The notes: generated by a model not told the origin, from the letters alone. A DNA stretch of 64,000 nucleotides from Rhinopithecus roxellana (GCF_007565055.1 NC_044561.1:33413872-33477871); one strand, 5' to 3'. Shown: positions 1-11,374, counted from the stretch's first letter. Numbers and translations are program-made.

Positions 1-1560
1 CTGCTTTGGATCAATTTGTTCGCTTTTGTTTTGTTTTAGTTAGATATAGAAGATTTTATTTCTGTTGAAACTTACTTCTGCTTATTTTCCTAACTTCAGA
101 GTGCTTTAGCAAATTTCTCACTGCTTATACCATTATGCTAAAAGTATCACTTAATAACATTTATATTTACAAACAAATTGTTTTCTCTATTAAAGATGCT
201 AATGAAAATGAAACACTCTGTCACACAGCAGGAAGATGAACCATACCCAACCAATTTTCTGGAAGTTTTGTTTACCATCACCGTTTCAGATTCCTAAGTC
301 TTAAAACTCAAAGGGAGCATCGCAGTCCTCTGATGCATCATCCTCATTTTTACATAAGAATATCAAGATCTGCATCAGTTAGACAAATTAATTCAGCTGA
401 GATTAATTCAGCTGGAATAAACCAAACATACAGACTTTAAATTCTAAGTCGTTTCCACTGAAACACACCAGTAATTTAATTTATATGAGTAAAATGGTAT
501 AAAATCCACTAAACAGGAAACAATTTTTAAATATAAAATAAAAATATTTAAAATGATATTTAAAGTTTATGTGTTTTAACAAAAATGTTACTATTTTTTC
601 CCCAAACTTTTAATTTTCAGGTATTTCCAGTCTCTGCTTAACATTTTCTAGAACTTATATTTTGTAATTCTAAACAATCATATAGTCTACTCACCTAGAA
701 ACCAATGAGATGCTTTTTTTTAATGATTCAATGGAAAATATCTTCAGTAAATATTTAGAGCACCAAAAGTTTCTACAAAAAGTTGTTTTGCATTTTAATA
801 TAATTTTAAAAGTAATTGTTGGCAACTAACATCCTAGAATATATTCAGTAGTTTGGAAATTTCTGCTATTCATATATATTTAACATATCATATGTTTTTG
901 TAATGTGTTAGGTTACCAATCAGGTTCAATTTTGGACTGAAAAGCATGCAGACAAGATAAGAAGCTTCGATCATTGTTTAAATGCAAAGTTAGAGGTATT
1001 TTAGAGGCGTGTTTTCTTGAGAAGGAAAATAATAAGAAAAAAAAACCCAAAGGGAAAGAGTGTTCTGAAATCCTAAAGAAGTATCTAATTGCTGGCGTAA
1101 ATTTTTCTTTAGATGATCATAAAGACATCAATTTCAAATTCCAAGTTTTTCATCTTTCTTTTTAAATGTTCATAATTCATTCATATGCATAGTATTTAAA
1201 ATATCTCATCACTCGTTTCTCCAAAAAAAGTCTCCAAATACCAGACTTTGAAAGCCTATGAACTGTGACAAGTTATTTCATGATGAAAGCTCCTAGCTAC
1301 TTTTCTTCATTTCAGGACTCTTCATATTCCTCATCTTGCAGATCATTTTATTTTAAAAATCTAATACAATCTTAAACATTTTTCTGTTCTGTCTACACGA
1401 AAATTTTTGACTATATATTACACATACTTTATAAACTTAATTTAAAATTATATTTGAAAGTTTGCTTTTAAGTAAACTTAAACTTTAACCTAAATAAGAC
1501 TAACCTAAACTTTAACAAATATTAATAACTTAAACATTAATCTAAACAGACCCTATTGAC
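1..1560. other. AT-rich sequence, no gene or repeat recognised
   Basis: No domain-bearing open frame, RNA gene or familiar repeat consensus is visible. A 63-codon frame near 974-1165 has a low-complexity, lysine-rich product and no recognisable family, so I do not call it. Around 388-416 the string 'ttaattcagct' occurs twice in near-tandem. Part of this may be very old transposon sequence that cannot be identified by eye. Confidence 0.5.
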
Positions 1561-1838
1561 TGTAATCCCAGCACTTTGGGAGGCTGAAGCGGGTGGATCA
1601 CAAGGTCAGGAGATCGAGACCATCCTGGCTAACATGGTGAAACCCCATCTCTACTAAAAATACAAAAAATTAGCCGGGCGTGGTAGCGGCGTCTGTAGTC
1701 CCAGCTACTCGGGAGGCTGAGGCAGGAGAATGGCTGGAACCCGGGAGGCGGAGCTTGCAGTGAGCTGAGATCGCGCCACTGCACTCCAGCCTGGGCGACA
1801 GAGCCAGACTCCGTCTCAAAAAAATAAAATAAAAAAAT
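1561..1838 (+). mobile_element. AluY-type SINE, 5' truncated
   Basis: The sequence runs from 'tgtaatcccagcactttggg' through both Alu arms to an A-rich tail of 'aaaaaaataaaataaaaaaa'. The first roughly 24 bases, including much of the A box of the internal pol III promoter, are missing, so it is an inactive copy. The right arm reads 'gagatcgcgccactgcac', the ordinary AluY form. An imperfect duplication ('agaccctattg' before, 'agaccttgttt' after) may be its target site. Confidence 0.9.
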
Positions 1839-2272
1839 AGACCTTGTTTAGACCAAACTCTTTTAGAGAATATGTACATCTGTGTTTTAGAAACAGTGGA
1901 GCACAATAGGTAGCTTTAAACCTCCTGCTACAACGGTGTGGGGAAGCCTCTAAGCAGTAAATTCTCTTTGGTACAAATTAAAATTTGATACTTTATTGAT
2001 ATTGTTGATATTGGGGGTGATGTGGGAGTAGGGATGGTGATGATGTTGATGGTGGGTGTGAAGGAGGAAGCGATTTAATTTTTTTCCACTTATGAAGTGC
2101 TGGAAAGGTTCCCTCAAATCTCTGAAAGTTTCAAGTATAACCGCAACATCTGTTGATAAGACTTGTTTTTTACCTTGCCTGGACGTCTTCACTTGTTCTG
2201 TGATAGGGCTTGAGCAGCCTCATCTTTCAGGTCTTAGGTAAAATGACATGTCTTCAGAGAAGCCTGCGCTAG

Positions 2273-2306
2273 GAAAAAAATAAAATAAAATAAAATAAAA
2301 TAAAAT
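2273..2306 (+). repeat. (TAAAA)n microsatellite
   Basis: Six or so perfect 5-bp units follow an A7 run. It looks like an expanded A-rich tail, but no SINE body precedes it. Confidence 0.9.
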
Positions 2307-2986
2307 AGCAAATCCTCTTTCCCAGTTAACTCTCTTTCACATTATCCCAATTTATTTCATATAGCCCCCATCACAATCTAATATCATCTTGTCTACATGA
2401 TGATATACTTAGCTATTGTCAGTTTCATTCTACTACAACAAATGAAGTCAAGCCCTTCTATGTCTTATTCGCTATTATACTTAATCAACTCAATTGTTAT
2501 AACTTGGCTTTTCATTTACATTTTATTACAGGAAGAGAAAGTTCTGGCCATGCTGATATGGTCTGAGTATAAGCCAAATATTCCTTGTAAATTAAAAACT
2601 TGGCACTTTGCTATCTGTATGTCTAGGTCATTCTCTCTGAGCTAAAAAGAAAGATCCAGGTTTGGGACCTGGAAAGTTGGCATATGGTTTCTCTTTTTTC
2701 ATGATCTTGCACAAATAGTAAACCCCTTTCCCTACCTGGTATCATCTTTGATCTTACCATGAGACTTATGTTCGTAGTAGAAATTTAATTAAAATCCCCA
2801 GCTGTACCTTAGCCTCATTTCCGATTTAGGTCCAACTCATGGGCCTCTCTGGCAAAAGGAGACTTTCACTGATTTATTGATCTTATTCCCAGATTTCTTT
2901 GGTTACTGTGGGTTCCATAACTCCTACCTTGTCTGCTTGGCTTTACAATCTATTGCCTATTTTCACTTGTTTTATGCTTATCATCC

Positions 2987-3053
2987 TCTGATATTTCTGC
3001 TTACAGTAATTCAAAGGTGACTCCCACTGCACCAACTGCATGCCTTACAATGA
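2987..3053 (+). repeat. Likely donor copy of a short dispersed duplication
   Basis: This segment contains 'ttacagtaattcaa', 'ctcccactgcacc' and 'tgccttacaatga' in the same order as 4939-5000 inside an LTR, where those words do not belong to the LTR consensus. The copy here has 6 extra bases ('aggtga') in the middle. Because the other copy interrupts a known element, this one is probably the donor. Confidence 0.7.
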
Positions 3054-3689
3054 TGGGGATGACAACCAATTCAGTTCTTTTTTATTTTAAGGGCAGAATT
3101 CACATTTTGGCAGACATGAAACCAGTAAGAACCCTTCACTTAGAAATAAAATAAATAAATTGGACATATGCACCATAAATTAATATGAAGAACATCTGCT
3201 CAAATTATTACAAATCATTATTATGGTCATAATATGAACTCCACCCAATGTTACTGGGAATCCAGTTACTCAATAGGCAAAAGTTAACAAATCTGGTTTG
3301 AGCTTGTGATAAAGAACAAGGCTATACTGAGGCTGAAGAAAAACAAGATCATACTAAATCCTAGCCACATTCTATAAAACTGTATAACAGGTCAATAGGA
3401 ATGCCTTGTTCTACAAACAGATCTTAAGAACTTGATTAAGATAAAACATCAACAACAATTATTTTGTTGAGTAAGAAATTTTAGGAAAACTTACAAAGGG
3501 TTCTTTTTCGAACTTATGAAACTCCATAAATGCGAATTTCACATTATACTTGTTAACTGTACTTAAACTCTACTACCAAGCACAAAGAGATCCAATGCTC
3601 CTATAGGATTAGTTTCTACATCTCATGTGTATTAAGTGATATGTTTTTCTATGAGAATCACTGTGGTATAAAGGAGACTGCCAAGTTTA

Positions 3690-3893
3690 TGTCTTGGAAA
3701 TTTGACATTTCTGAGTTCCCAATCTATGTCTGTGGCTTTCTCACCATGTAGTCCTAGGCAAGTTATATAGTATTTCTAAGTTTTGACTTATTTAGCTACA
3801 GAATGGGAATAACAATGCCTACTTTTCAGAACTGGTGTGAAATTTAGAGTGCAAAGAAAGATGTGAGACACATGGATCTCAATAAATGGTAAT
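3690..3893 (+). mobile_element. MIR SINE relic
   Basis: Core words of MIR are recognisable: 'tgtggctttctcaccatgtagtcctaggcaagtta', then 'agctacagaatgggaataacaatgcctac' and a terminal 'ctcaataaatg'. It is an ancient tRNA-derived SINE, strongly diverged, with approximate ends. Confidence 0.7.
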
Positions 3894-4801
3894 TTTTTTG
3901 TGATTATACTCCTACTAGCTGGAAAATCACAAAAGCATTAAAGTACCCTGGCAGACACTGATGAGGTGAAATGGATATTAACGCAACACACATCTTCAAA
4001 TTTTAACTTTTTAGGACAGTCACTGATAAGTCTTGGTATGACAGAGGGACATTTCTATGTTATACCTTGGCTAAGGTCAACTGTGTCATGCATTGAGGTA
4101 TACCTGCTGTCCTATCATTTCCTGGAATCAATAAACCAAATCAAAACCACTTTTTTACTTTGAAAATAGTTACATCCTTGATGCTTCTAAAACTTGGAGG
4201 GAATCAGATCAAAATAGAAAAGCACAAATGATAATGCCTGGCTTTTATTTTCATTCACTTTTCTTAAGTTGTATTGTGATATGGTGTATGTCTTCTTATT
4301 TCTCTAACAAAGGAAAACACTCCTACTAATAGATAAAAATTACTAACAGGCCAACCTTACACACTGAGTTTGCATTATTTTATTAGCTTTCAAAAAATGA
4401 TGTGACATGTCCCATTAACGGCACGTAAATGTATTTCTATGTCATTTGTTTCATCTGCTGGAGCCACCAGGCAAGAGCACACATATCTCTTCTACCACAA
4501 CATTCATTGCACTTTTTACAAGGATGGATTGTGCAATAGCCTTTTTTCCCTTCTGGAAAGTGACTTCCAAAAGTTCTTTGCACTTATTCAATACAATAAT
4601 GGATACAATCATGAATACATAATAAAGCCATGGATGAGTCAATGAGTGAACATATACACAGCAGTGGAAGGGTGGAGAGTATCAGCCAAATCTCCATGTT
4701 TTGAGGGCTTACTAGTGAAAGAAAGAATGATAAGCTCTAAGAACAGGAGAAGAGAATTTCTGGCTGAATTACCATCAAAATAGTTAGGGAGAGAACACAT
4801 A
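3894..4801. other. Unassigned sequence
   Basis: Nothing recognisable. Overlapping short open frames on both strands (around 4439-4896) have no domain and no conserved look, and the far end of one runs antisense through the adjoining LTR. Confidence 0.5.
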
Positions 4802-5267
4802 TGATACGGTTTGGCTCTGTGTCCCCACCCAAATCTCATGACAAATTGTAATCCCCAATGTTGGGGGAGGGACCTGGTGGGAGGTGATTGGATCATGGGT
4901 GTGGACTTCTCCCTTACTGTTCTTGTGAGAGTGAGTGATACTGATGTTTCTGGTTACAGTAATTCAACTCCCACTGCACCAAGTGTATGCCTTACAATGA
5001 GGGAGTTCTCATGAGATCTGGTTGTTTGAAAGTGTGTCTGAAAGTGTGCACTTCCCCTTAGCTTGCTCTCTTCTGCTCCATGGTAAGAAGTGCTTGCTTC
5101 CCCTTTGCCTTCTGCCATGATTTTAAGTTTCCTGAGACTTCCCAACCATGCTTCCTGTACAGCCTGTGGAAGTGTGAGTCAATTAAACCTTTTTTTTTTT
5201 TTTTTTTTTAAATAAACTACCCAGTTTCAGGTAGTTCTTTATAGCAGTATGAAAATAGACTAATAAA
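4802..5267 (+). mobile_element. THE1/MST-type MaLR LTR with an internal insertion
   Basis: It starts 'tgatacggtttggctctgtg' and continues with 'cccacccaaatctcatgac', 'gggacctggtgggaggtgat', 'tcaattaaacc' (polyadenylation region) and 'gtagttctttatagcagta', ending 'gactaata'. This is a solitary LTR of the ERVL-MaLR group. Two oddities: about 62 bases at 4939-5000 are foreign to the LTR, and a run of about 24 T occupies 5190-5210. Usual LTR length is about 370-430 bases, so the extra length is explained by these. Confidence 0.9.
4939..5000 (+). repeat. 62-bp insertion in the LTR, copy of 2987-3053
   Basis: The LTR reads '...gtgagagtgagtga', then the insert, then 'gggagttctcatgagatctgg', which restores the LTR frame ('gagtgagttctcatgagatc' in the family). 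The insert matches 2987-3053 at roughly nine bases in ten, minus a 6-base block. It has no poly-A and no obvious target-site duplication. Confidence 0.7.
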
Positions 5268-5613
5268 ACCTATTAGACATAGATATTGAAAGATGAGTAT
5301 GTTATGGGTACATGACGTGGAAGAGAAAGGATCCATAAGCAGAGAAATACTGTCAACAAGGATGCTGAGGTCAAGTAGGCCTCAGACGAGTGGCGATTCA
5401 GCAGCCTCAAGAAGCTGCAGGACTAGTGACTCAAGGGACGGGGAGGGAAGGGAGACAAGTCTGAAAAAGTGGATTGGCTAAAGAAAAGGGTCCTGTCGCA
5501 AATCCCAAGAATTGCATAAGAAAAGATTGCAAGAAGTTATTTCATTTAAGTGAAAATTTGTAAATTTGTACTTTGTAAACAAATGGGAAAATACCTTAAA
5601 CTTCCAAGACCCC
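5268..5613. other. Unassigned sequence
   Basis: About 350 bases between the LTR and the Alu, with slightly higher GC around 5370-5460. A 62-codon frame at 5293-5481 has an arginine/serine-rich product of no known family. I make no call. Confidence 0.45.
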
Positions 5614-5987
5614 AAAGGAATACCATTTGAGGCCGGGCGCGGTGGCTGAAGCCTGTAATCCCAGCACTTTGGGAGGCCGAGACGGGCGGATCACGAGGTC
5701 AGGAGATGGAGATCATCCTGGCTAACACGGTGAAACCCCGTCTCTACTAAAAATACAAAAAAAAAAAAAAAAAAAAATAGCCGGGCGAGGTGGCGGGCGC
5801 CTGTAGTCCCAGCTGCTCCGGAGGCTGAGGCAGGAGAATGGCGTAAACCCGGGAGGCGGAGCTTGCAGTGAGCTGAGATCTGGCCACTGCACTCCAGCCC
5901 GGGCGACAGAGCGAGACTCCGTCTCAAAAAATAAAAAATAAAATAAAAAAAATAAAAAATAAATAAAAAAAAAGGAATACCATTTGA
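5614..5987 (+). mobile_element. Young AluY (Old World monkey AluYR type) with perfect target-site duplication
   Basis: The Alu body is 5631-5970, from 'ggccgggcgcggtggctgaa' to an A-rich tail with T interruptions. It is flanked by a perfect 17-bp duplication AAAGGAATACCATTTGA (5614-5630 and 5971-5987). The right arm reads 'gagatctggccactgcac', a CpG-decayed form of the 'gatccggccac' signature of cercopithecid Alus. The middle A stretch is expanded to about 22 A. Low decay and the perfect duplication indicate a recent insertion. Antisense open frames of 78-99 codons here are Alu translations, not genes. Confidence 0.93.
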
Positions 5988-7499
5988 GCAGCAAGATTTT
6001 AAAACATGTTTTTGTTTTCAAAAATTAAAAAACAGTCTTCCATGCTGCTGAAAAGTTTACGTTGATTTTTTTTCACAGTTTTCCAATAGAGGACCAGGCT
6101 TATTTAAATAAATAAATACTTTAAAGATATGTCAGTAGGAAGAGTAAGGAAAAGGAACACAGTGGGTAAGCGGTAAATTAAAAAAATATACTAATTAGTA
6201 GGGTTTGAGGTTATCACATGAACACAAATGTAAACTGTTTGATATTCACTCTCATATTTGGGCCCCACATGTAAAAGTATTATTAAAGTATTTGCAAAGC
6301 AAGGAGAAACATGCTTTACATGTTTTTTTGTCCACAACGTAGTTGTCATGAGACAATAGACTATTTGGTTTAGCAAGTCTTCAGTTATATTGCCAAGTAT
6401 ATTGTTCATCACAAATAGCAAATCTTTCTCCAATTCAAATAAGAGAAACTTTACACTAAACTCTGTCTTTCTTTCACTATAAATACCATAATTTCTTACT
6501 TGTTGCCATTTGCCATAAATCAGCTACTTTTCTAAGTAGTGATAGTACTCCCTTTGGAAGGAAGAGATTGTAAACCGTGAATTACCACTGCTGACAGTAG
6601 AATTTTTTATAAAGCCCAGTTGTTACACACACAAACAAAACAATATCAGGTCATGAGAAACATTGTTTTACTCAAAGCCCTATTCATTTCTATGATGTTT
6701 CTCAGTTACAAGGGAGCTGTATCATATATATGCCAATTAAAAATTCTTTCCATTTGGAGAAAAAAAAGCTCAAGGAATGTGCTTTCTAAACAAAAAAATA
6801 AAAATAATTACTACCATAGCTTATCAATTTCTTTACTCTGTTGATAAACAAATCACTGTTACTCTTAGCAGGCATTTAAAAGTAAAACAAGGCTTGAGTT
6901 GTCTCAGAAGGAAAATTCCAAGACCTTAGAGAAATCTGAGTACTTAAAATAGGAGACAGTTAACTTGCTTTTAAATGGAGGGACTAAAGTAAAAGCAAGA
7001 CAAAGCAAGAAAGCAACAATTCTTCTTCTATGCAGTTTTCACAAGCCAGTCACAGTAAATTATTAGTGAAGAAAAAAAAAATCTACAGTGATTCTCCACG
7101 AGTCAACAGTAAATTATAAGAAAGGGCTGTGGGGAGAGTGTCACATACATTTTTCAGATAGTATTGTTTTTGTTGGTTTTGAAGTACTGTTAAAACAGTA
7201 TTTCAATTATACTATTCATGAATCACAAAGCTGTTTTCAAAAAGTAGCATTTTGAAGTTTTTACTATGTAGATGATTTAAGTAGTGATGTCATACAAAAA
7301 TAATCTCACAAAATTAAACTTAACATGAAGACTAAAAGTTCACTAGGCTTTTTCACTTGGTGTTTGAAATTTTAAGACAGAGACAAACTAAGGAAGGACA
7401 GAATTGCTTTTAAAATCAGAATACATGACAAAAATCACAGAATAGGAAGAGACTATAGCCTATGTAGACCAATTGTGTACCCAAAGGAGGAAAGTCTTC
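5988..7499. other. Unassigned AT-rich sequence
   Basis: No gene or clear repeat. Short frames at 6191-6433 (minus) and 6620-6844 (plus) have no recognisable domain. Some of the sequence may be highly decayed DNA transposon adjoining the MER5-like element that follows. Confidence 0.45.
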
Positions 7500-7632
7500 T
7501 AGATCAATGCTTTACTATAGTCACCTGAGGATGTTGTTAAAATGTAGGTTCGGCATGGCGCTTGAGATTCTGCATTCATAATAAGTTCCAAAACAATGCC
7601 AATTATCTATTGTGTGGACCTCAGTATATGCA
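7500..7632 (+). mobile_element. MER5-like hAT-Charlie relic
   Basis: The words 'tcacctgaggatgttgttaaaatg', 'cttgagattctgcattcataataagttcc' and 'tgtggacc' follow the order of the MER5A/MER5B consensus. It is a non-autonomous hAT element, strongly diverged. Subfamily is uncertain. Confidence 0.6.
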
Positions 7633-7649
7633 AGAATTGTCTCACTAGT

Positions 7650-7860
7650 CTATTATGAACACTTTTTTTTTTTTTAATTATTATACTTTAAGTTCTAGGG
7701 TACATGTGCATAATGTGCAGGTTTGTTACATATGTATACTTGTGCCATGTTGGTGTGCTGCACCCATCAACTCGTCAGCACCCATCAACTCGTCATTTAC
7801 ATCAGGTATATGGATGCAGCTGGAAACCATCATTCTCAACAAACTATTATGAACACTTTT
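7650..7860 (-). mobile_element. Very short primate L1 (L1PA-like) with 5' inversion (twin priming)
   Basis: A perfect 17-bp target-site duplication CTATTATGAACACTTTT (7650-7666 and 7844-7860) encloses only about 177 bases of L1. Bases 7667-7810 are the L1 3' end in antisense: a poly-T, then 'ttatactttaagttctaggg' and 'ttggtgtgctgcacccatca'. After 'aggtata' the sequence jumps to a sense-strand L1 segment, 'ggatgcagctggaaaccatc' and 'attctcaacaaact' (about 7811-7845). That head-to-head switch is the signature of twin-primed reverse transcription. Inside, an 18-bp unit 'cacccatcaactcgtcag' is tandemly doubled (7761-7795). Confidence 0.9.
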
Positions 7861-8074
7861 CATGGCATGGGACTCATTGCTTTAAGAAGAAACAATTTTT
7901 TTTTCCTCGAATTAAGTCAAAATTTGCCTCTCAATAATTTCCATCCATTGGTCCTAGTTCCAGTCTCCAGAATCACAATTAGTAAGTCAAATTTATATTT
8001 TTACCGGAAAGATTGAACTTGAGAAATGTATCACCCTTGAATCTTTTCACTGCTCAAAAATTACATCCCCAGTA

Positions 8075-8639
8075 TGATAACTGAGACAGGAATAAGACAG
8101 GGTGGTTGCAGGACAATAGCAATTCCAGGCAGCAATTTCACACAACTAGCAAAAGGAAACTACTGAAAGAGTTGCATAAGCTAGGGGATGATAAGACCAT
8201 GAAAAAACAGAGGATGAACCAAGGCTAAGGCCAACTGGACCCAACATGCATTGGATTTGACCTATGTCTCACTTAGGACCTCATTATACACTCATTAACA
8301 TGCTAACTTACACGCCCACCAGCTTCATGATAGTTCCGAGAACAACCATTATTTAGTATAAAAATGGGTGGCACCACAGTTCCAAGAAATCTTAACCTTT
8401 GTCCCAGGGCCATCGTGAATATTCCACCCCTTTGTTAAAGAAACCCATAAAAGTAGAAACCTCAAAGCCTCTGGTGTGACACTCTGGAGTACACTTGCAT
8501 TCCCTTTTCTTGAGTGTATACTTTTCACTTTGTAATGTTAAATCTCTGTTCTTTCACTACTTTCCAACTTCTCCTTGCATTCCTTCTCGTGACAGGGTCA
8601 AGAACCTGGACACCAGCTGAGATCGAGGTCCAGCTGGCA
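8075..8639 (+). mobile_element. ERV1-class LTR (subfamily uncertain)
   Basis: It starts 'tgataactgagacaggaata' and ends near 'ccagctggca'. It has the build of a gammaretrovirus-like LTR of the MER4/MER65 kind. Immediately downstream, 'tttggggacctcctccag' resembles a decayed proline-tRNA primer-binding site of the form TGGGGGCTCGTCC, which fixes the 3' boundary. The exact subfamily is not assigned. It is an old defective copy. Confidence 0.6.
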
Positions 8640-8860
8640 TTTGGGGACCTCCTCCAGCCTACTGGTATCATAATGGCTTTGATTTTCTCTCTGCTACACT
8701 GTTTGCTCTTTACTGGATCTGTTTCAATGTATAAAGTCTATCTGCAATTGAGGCCCCAAAAGAGGAACACAAGACTCAGTCTAGATTGGCTGTGGTGGTC
8801 ATTGTGTGCTTCAAGTTATGATCCTATGTTTCCATAAGACACTCTGAATATGACTAAATT
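8640..8860 (+). mobile_element. Possible ERV1 internal leader fragment
   Basis: Sequence directly after the LTR and the primer-binding-like stretch. No gag, pol or env reading frame survives. The 107-codon frame at 8514-8837 crosses the LTR end and encodes no recognisable viral domain, so I do not treat it as a gene. The 3' boundary is a guess. Confidence 0.4.
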
Positions 8861-8984
8861 TATGTAAAACCCATGGACTCAGCTTTGGCCTAGCATAGCA
8901 ATCAAAACTGACAATGAATATGGCTAATAATTCCCCAGAAAACAAACCCCGTGTCAATGCAAATAATTAAGTAGCTAACCTCCT

Positions 8985-9036
8985 CTTTCTCTCTCTCTCT
9001 CTCTTTTGCTCTCTCTCTCACTCTCTCTTTCTTATG
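8985..9036 (+). repeat. CT-rich low-complexity tract
   Basis: Imperfect (CT)n with A and G interruptions, strongly pyrimidine on the plus strand. Confidence 0.85.
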
Positions 9037-9039
9037 TAG

Positions 9040-10727
9040 AGAACTCTCAGGAAAATGTCCTTACTGGCTTAGTCACCTTGTTTACAACATCCTTCTCTCC
9101 CTTTCTTGTCATCAGTCTCACACTGTGGCCTCACACTTTTTAAAATTATTGAACTCCAGTGGCCTCCATCCCCACTCCAACTCAACCCTTTCCTAACATG
9201 TCCACACCCTAGCTGTCTCTAGAAACCACTTCTCTTCATGTCCTCAGATTCTGGCCACTGCTTCAACCTGAATACCACCTGCTCTTTCATAGCCCGTGCA
9301 GAACCTGATTTGTATTTTTGCTGTGATCCTTGTGCCTTTGATCTCTCCATGCTGTAGTCGTCCCTGGTGCCCATTTGATTTCACTTTTCTTTCAACCCAG
9401 TTTGCAACTTCTTATTCAAACAGTTTAAGAAGACTCTTGCAATGTATCTGTAATGCCTCCTGCAGGGTCCACACTTCTTTTCCCCAATTCCAGCCCTGGG
9501 AAATTCTCATTATCTGTTTTCTTTGCTCCTATCTGTACAAATGTGCATGACTGGAGGAAAAAAAAGTGGTTTCAACTTACTGATTTTATTAGAAATGAGA
9601 GTGATTCAAACTTCACTGTTGACTCTGTATTTCACTCCCTATAGCAACCGATCCAAACTTTTTTCAACATCTTGAAATCTCCAACCCTCCCCAGGAGTAT
9701 AAATTTTAACAGATGAACAAATGATCTCAGCAAAAATTCTCTGAAATTATCAAGACCACCTGGCATATGATCTCTTCACTTCCCTCCTCTCCTTAGAGTT
9801 TCTTTGTATTTTCACAGGGCTTTTTTCTTCCCTCAGTTTAGCTTGTTTGGAGGAAGACTGTCCCTTTTTTAAACACCACAGATCAAGTGTCTATATATTT
9901 CCCCTTAACATTTTCCTGCTTGAATAATGTTCTATCAATTATAGAGTCTGTCTTGTCTTTTCAAACTCTCTACTGGTTTTTATACTCTATTACCCGTAAA
10001 CATGCTCAATTTCCATGTCCTCTAACTAGCTTTCTCTTAAGCCTATCTCTTTTGTGTTTTCACCTATAAACTTGGTGATTTAAGCCAGTGCTCCCTGCCT
10101 ACACTTTAACCAAATACTGTCTTTGTAAGCCTATGCAATTTGAGTCTCCTTCATTTTTCTCACCACCAACTCACCATTGAAACCAATCTATTGAAAGTTA
10201 CCTCTGATCAAGCTTAACAGCATTTTCTCATTCATGCTCCTCTTTGCCCTCTTTATGGCATTTTATATTACTGTTCTTTCAGAAAGCTTCTTTTTATTGA
10301 TTCCATTAACTTGTATTACTCTGGTTCATCCTATCTCTCAACTCCTGTGTCCAATAAAATAAAAAATCTACCACACAGCAGATGCATTTCCTATCTCCTT
10401 TACTTTCTATTTGAAGTTAATAATATATTCTCAGCCTTCTTCACTCTAACTGTTCATCTACCACTAATGTAGCATATAACAATGACTGCCACATCTATAT
10501 TTTTGTCTCATATGTGTCTGTCTATAGTTTTAGAGACATAAAGGCATCTGCTGCAATAATTTCATGTAAAAATTCTAAAGATACTTCAAAATATTCAAAT
10601 TTTTCTAATTAACTTTTTCCTTAAATATTTCTCTCCTCCTATTTTTCTGTCTTGGTTGTCAATATCATCATCAATCATAAGACATCTGCATTATGTCTCA
10701 TCTCTGCTTACATAAACCATTCAGTCA
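9040..10727 (+). mobile_element. Decayed L2 LINE region
   Basis: The stretch is pyrimidine-rich and holds words of the L2 reverse transcriptase and 3' region, for example 'aaccaatctattgaaagttacctctgatcaagc' and 'tcatgctcctctttgccctc'. No reading frame survives beyond about 85 codons. It seems to continue at 11375-11970 after two inserted Alus. Individual fragments and boundaries cannot be resolved by eye. Confidence 0.55.
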
Positions 10728-11036
10728 GCCAGACACAGTGGCTCTCACCTGTAATCCCAATACTTTGGGATGCCGAGGTGGGGGGATCGCTTGAGCTCAG
10801 GAGTTTGAGACCAGCCTGGACAACATGGCAAAACCCCATCTCTACACACACACACACAAAATGTAAAATTAGCTGTGGTGGCACATGCCTGTAGTCTCAG
10901 CTACCTGGGACGCTAAGGTGGGAGGATCGTTTGAGCTTGGGAGGTGCAGGTTGCAGTGAGCTGTGATCAAGCCACTGCACTCCAGCCTGGATGACAGAGT
11001 GAGACCTTGTCTCAAAAAAAGAACAACAACAACCAA
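10728..11036 (+). mobile_element. Old AluJ/Sx-type SINE
   Basis: Both arms are present, with many CpG decays and AluJ-like words ('ggatcgcttgagctcagg'). Private features are 'gggatgccgagg' instead of 'gggaggccgagg', and 'attagctgtggtggc', which lacks four bases of 'attagctgggcatggtggc'. The middle A-rich linker has become (AC)n, and the tail is 'aaaaaaagaacaacaacaacc'. The private features recur in the fragment at 12528-12643. Confidence 0.9.
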
Positions 11037-11374
11037 AACTACCCAGCCAGCCGGGCGCGGTGGCTCACGCCTGGAATCCCAGCACTTTGGGAGGCTGAGG
11101 CGGGCGGGTCATGAGGTCAGCAGATCAAGACCATCCTGGCTAACACGGTGAAACCCCATCTCTATGAAAAATTCAAAAAAATTAGCCAGGCGTGGTGCGG
11201 GCACCTATAGTCCCAGCTACTTGGGAGGCTGAGTCAGGAGAAAGGCATGAACCTGGGAGGCAGAGCTTGCAGTGAGCCGAGATCGTGCCACTGCACCGCA
11301 GCCTGGGCAACAGAGCGAGACTCCGTCTTAAAAACAATCAAACAAATAAAAAAAAAAAACCAACTTCCCAGCCA
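11037..11374 (+). mobile_element. AluY-type SINE with target-site duplication
   Basis: The body 11050-11361 starts 'gccgggcgcggtggctcacg' and ends in an A-rich tail. The flanks 'aactacccagcca' (11037-11049) and 'aacttcccagcca' (11362-11374) match 12 of 13. It inserted directly behind the older Alu, inside the L2 region. Confidence 0.92.

Larger units (their letters stand above)
1839..3689. other. Mostly unassigned AT-rich sequence
   Basis: Apart from the microsatellite at 2273-2306 I recognise nothing here. Purine/G-rich tracts near 2000-2060 ('gatggtgatgatgttgatggt') are low-complexity. The segment 2987-3053 is listed separately because a second copy lies inside the LTR at 4802-5267. The 82-codon frame at 2397-2645 is hydrophobic but has no recognisable family. 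Confidence 0.5.

Noticed and set aside
8514..8837. 107-codon frame that might be a retroviral leader peptide
   Set aside because: It spans the LTR 3' end and the primer-binding-like site, and no gag-like motif is visible.
10728..11374. A dimer of one Alu or a segmental duplication
   Set aside because: The two Alus differ in age and subfamily, and the second has its own target-site duplication, so these are two insertions.
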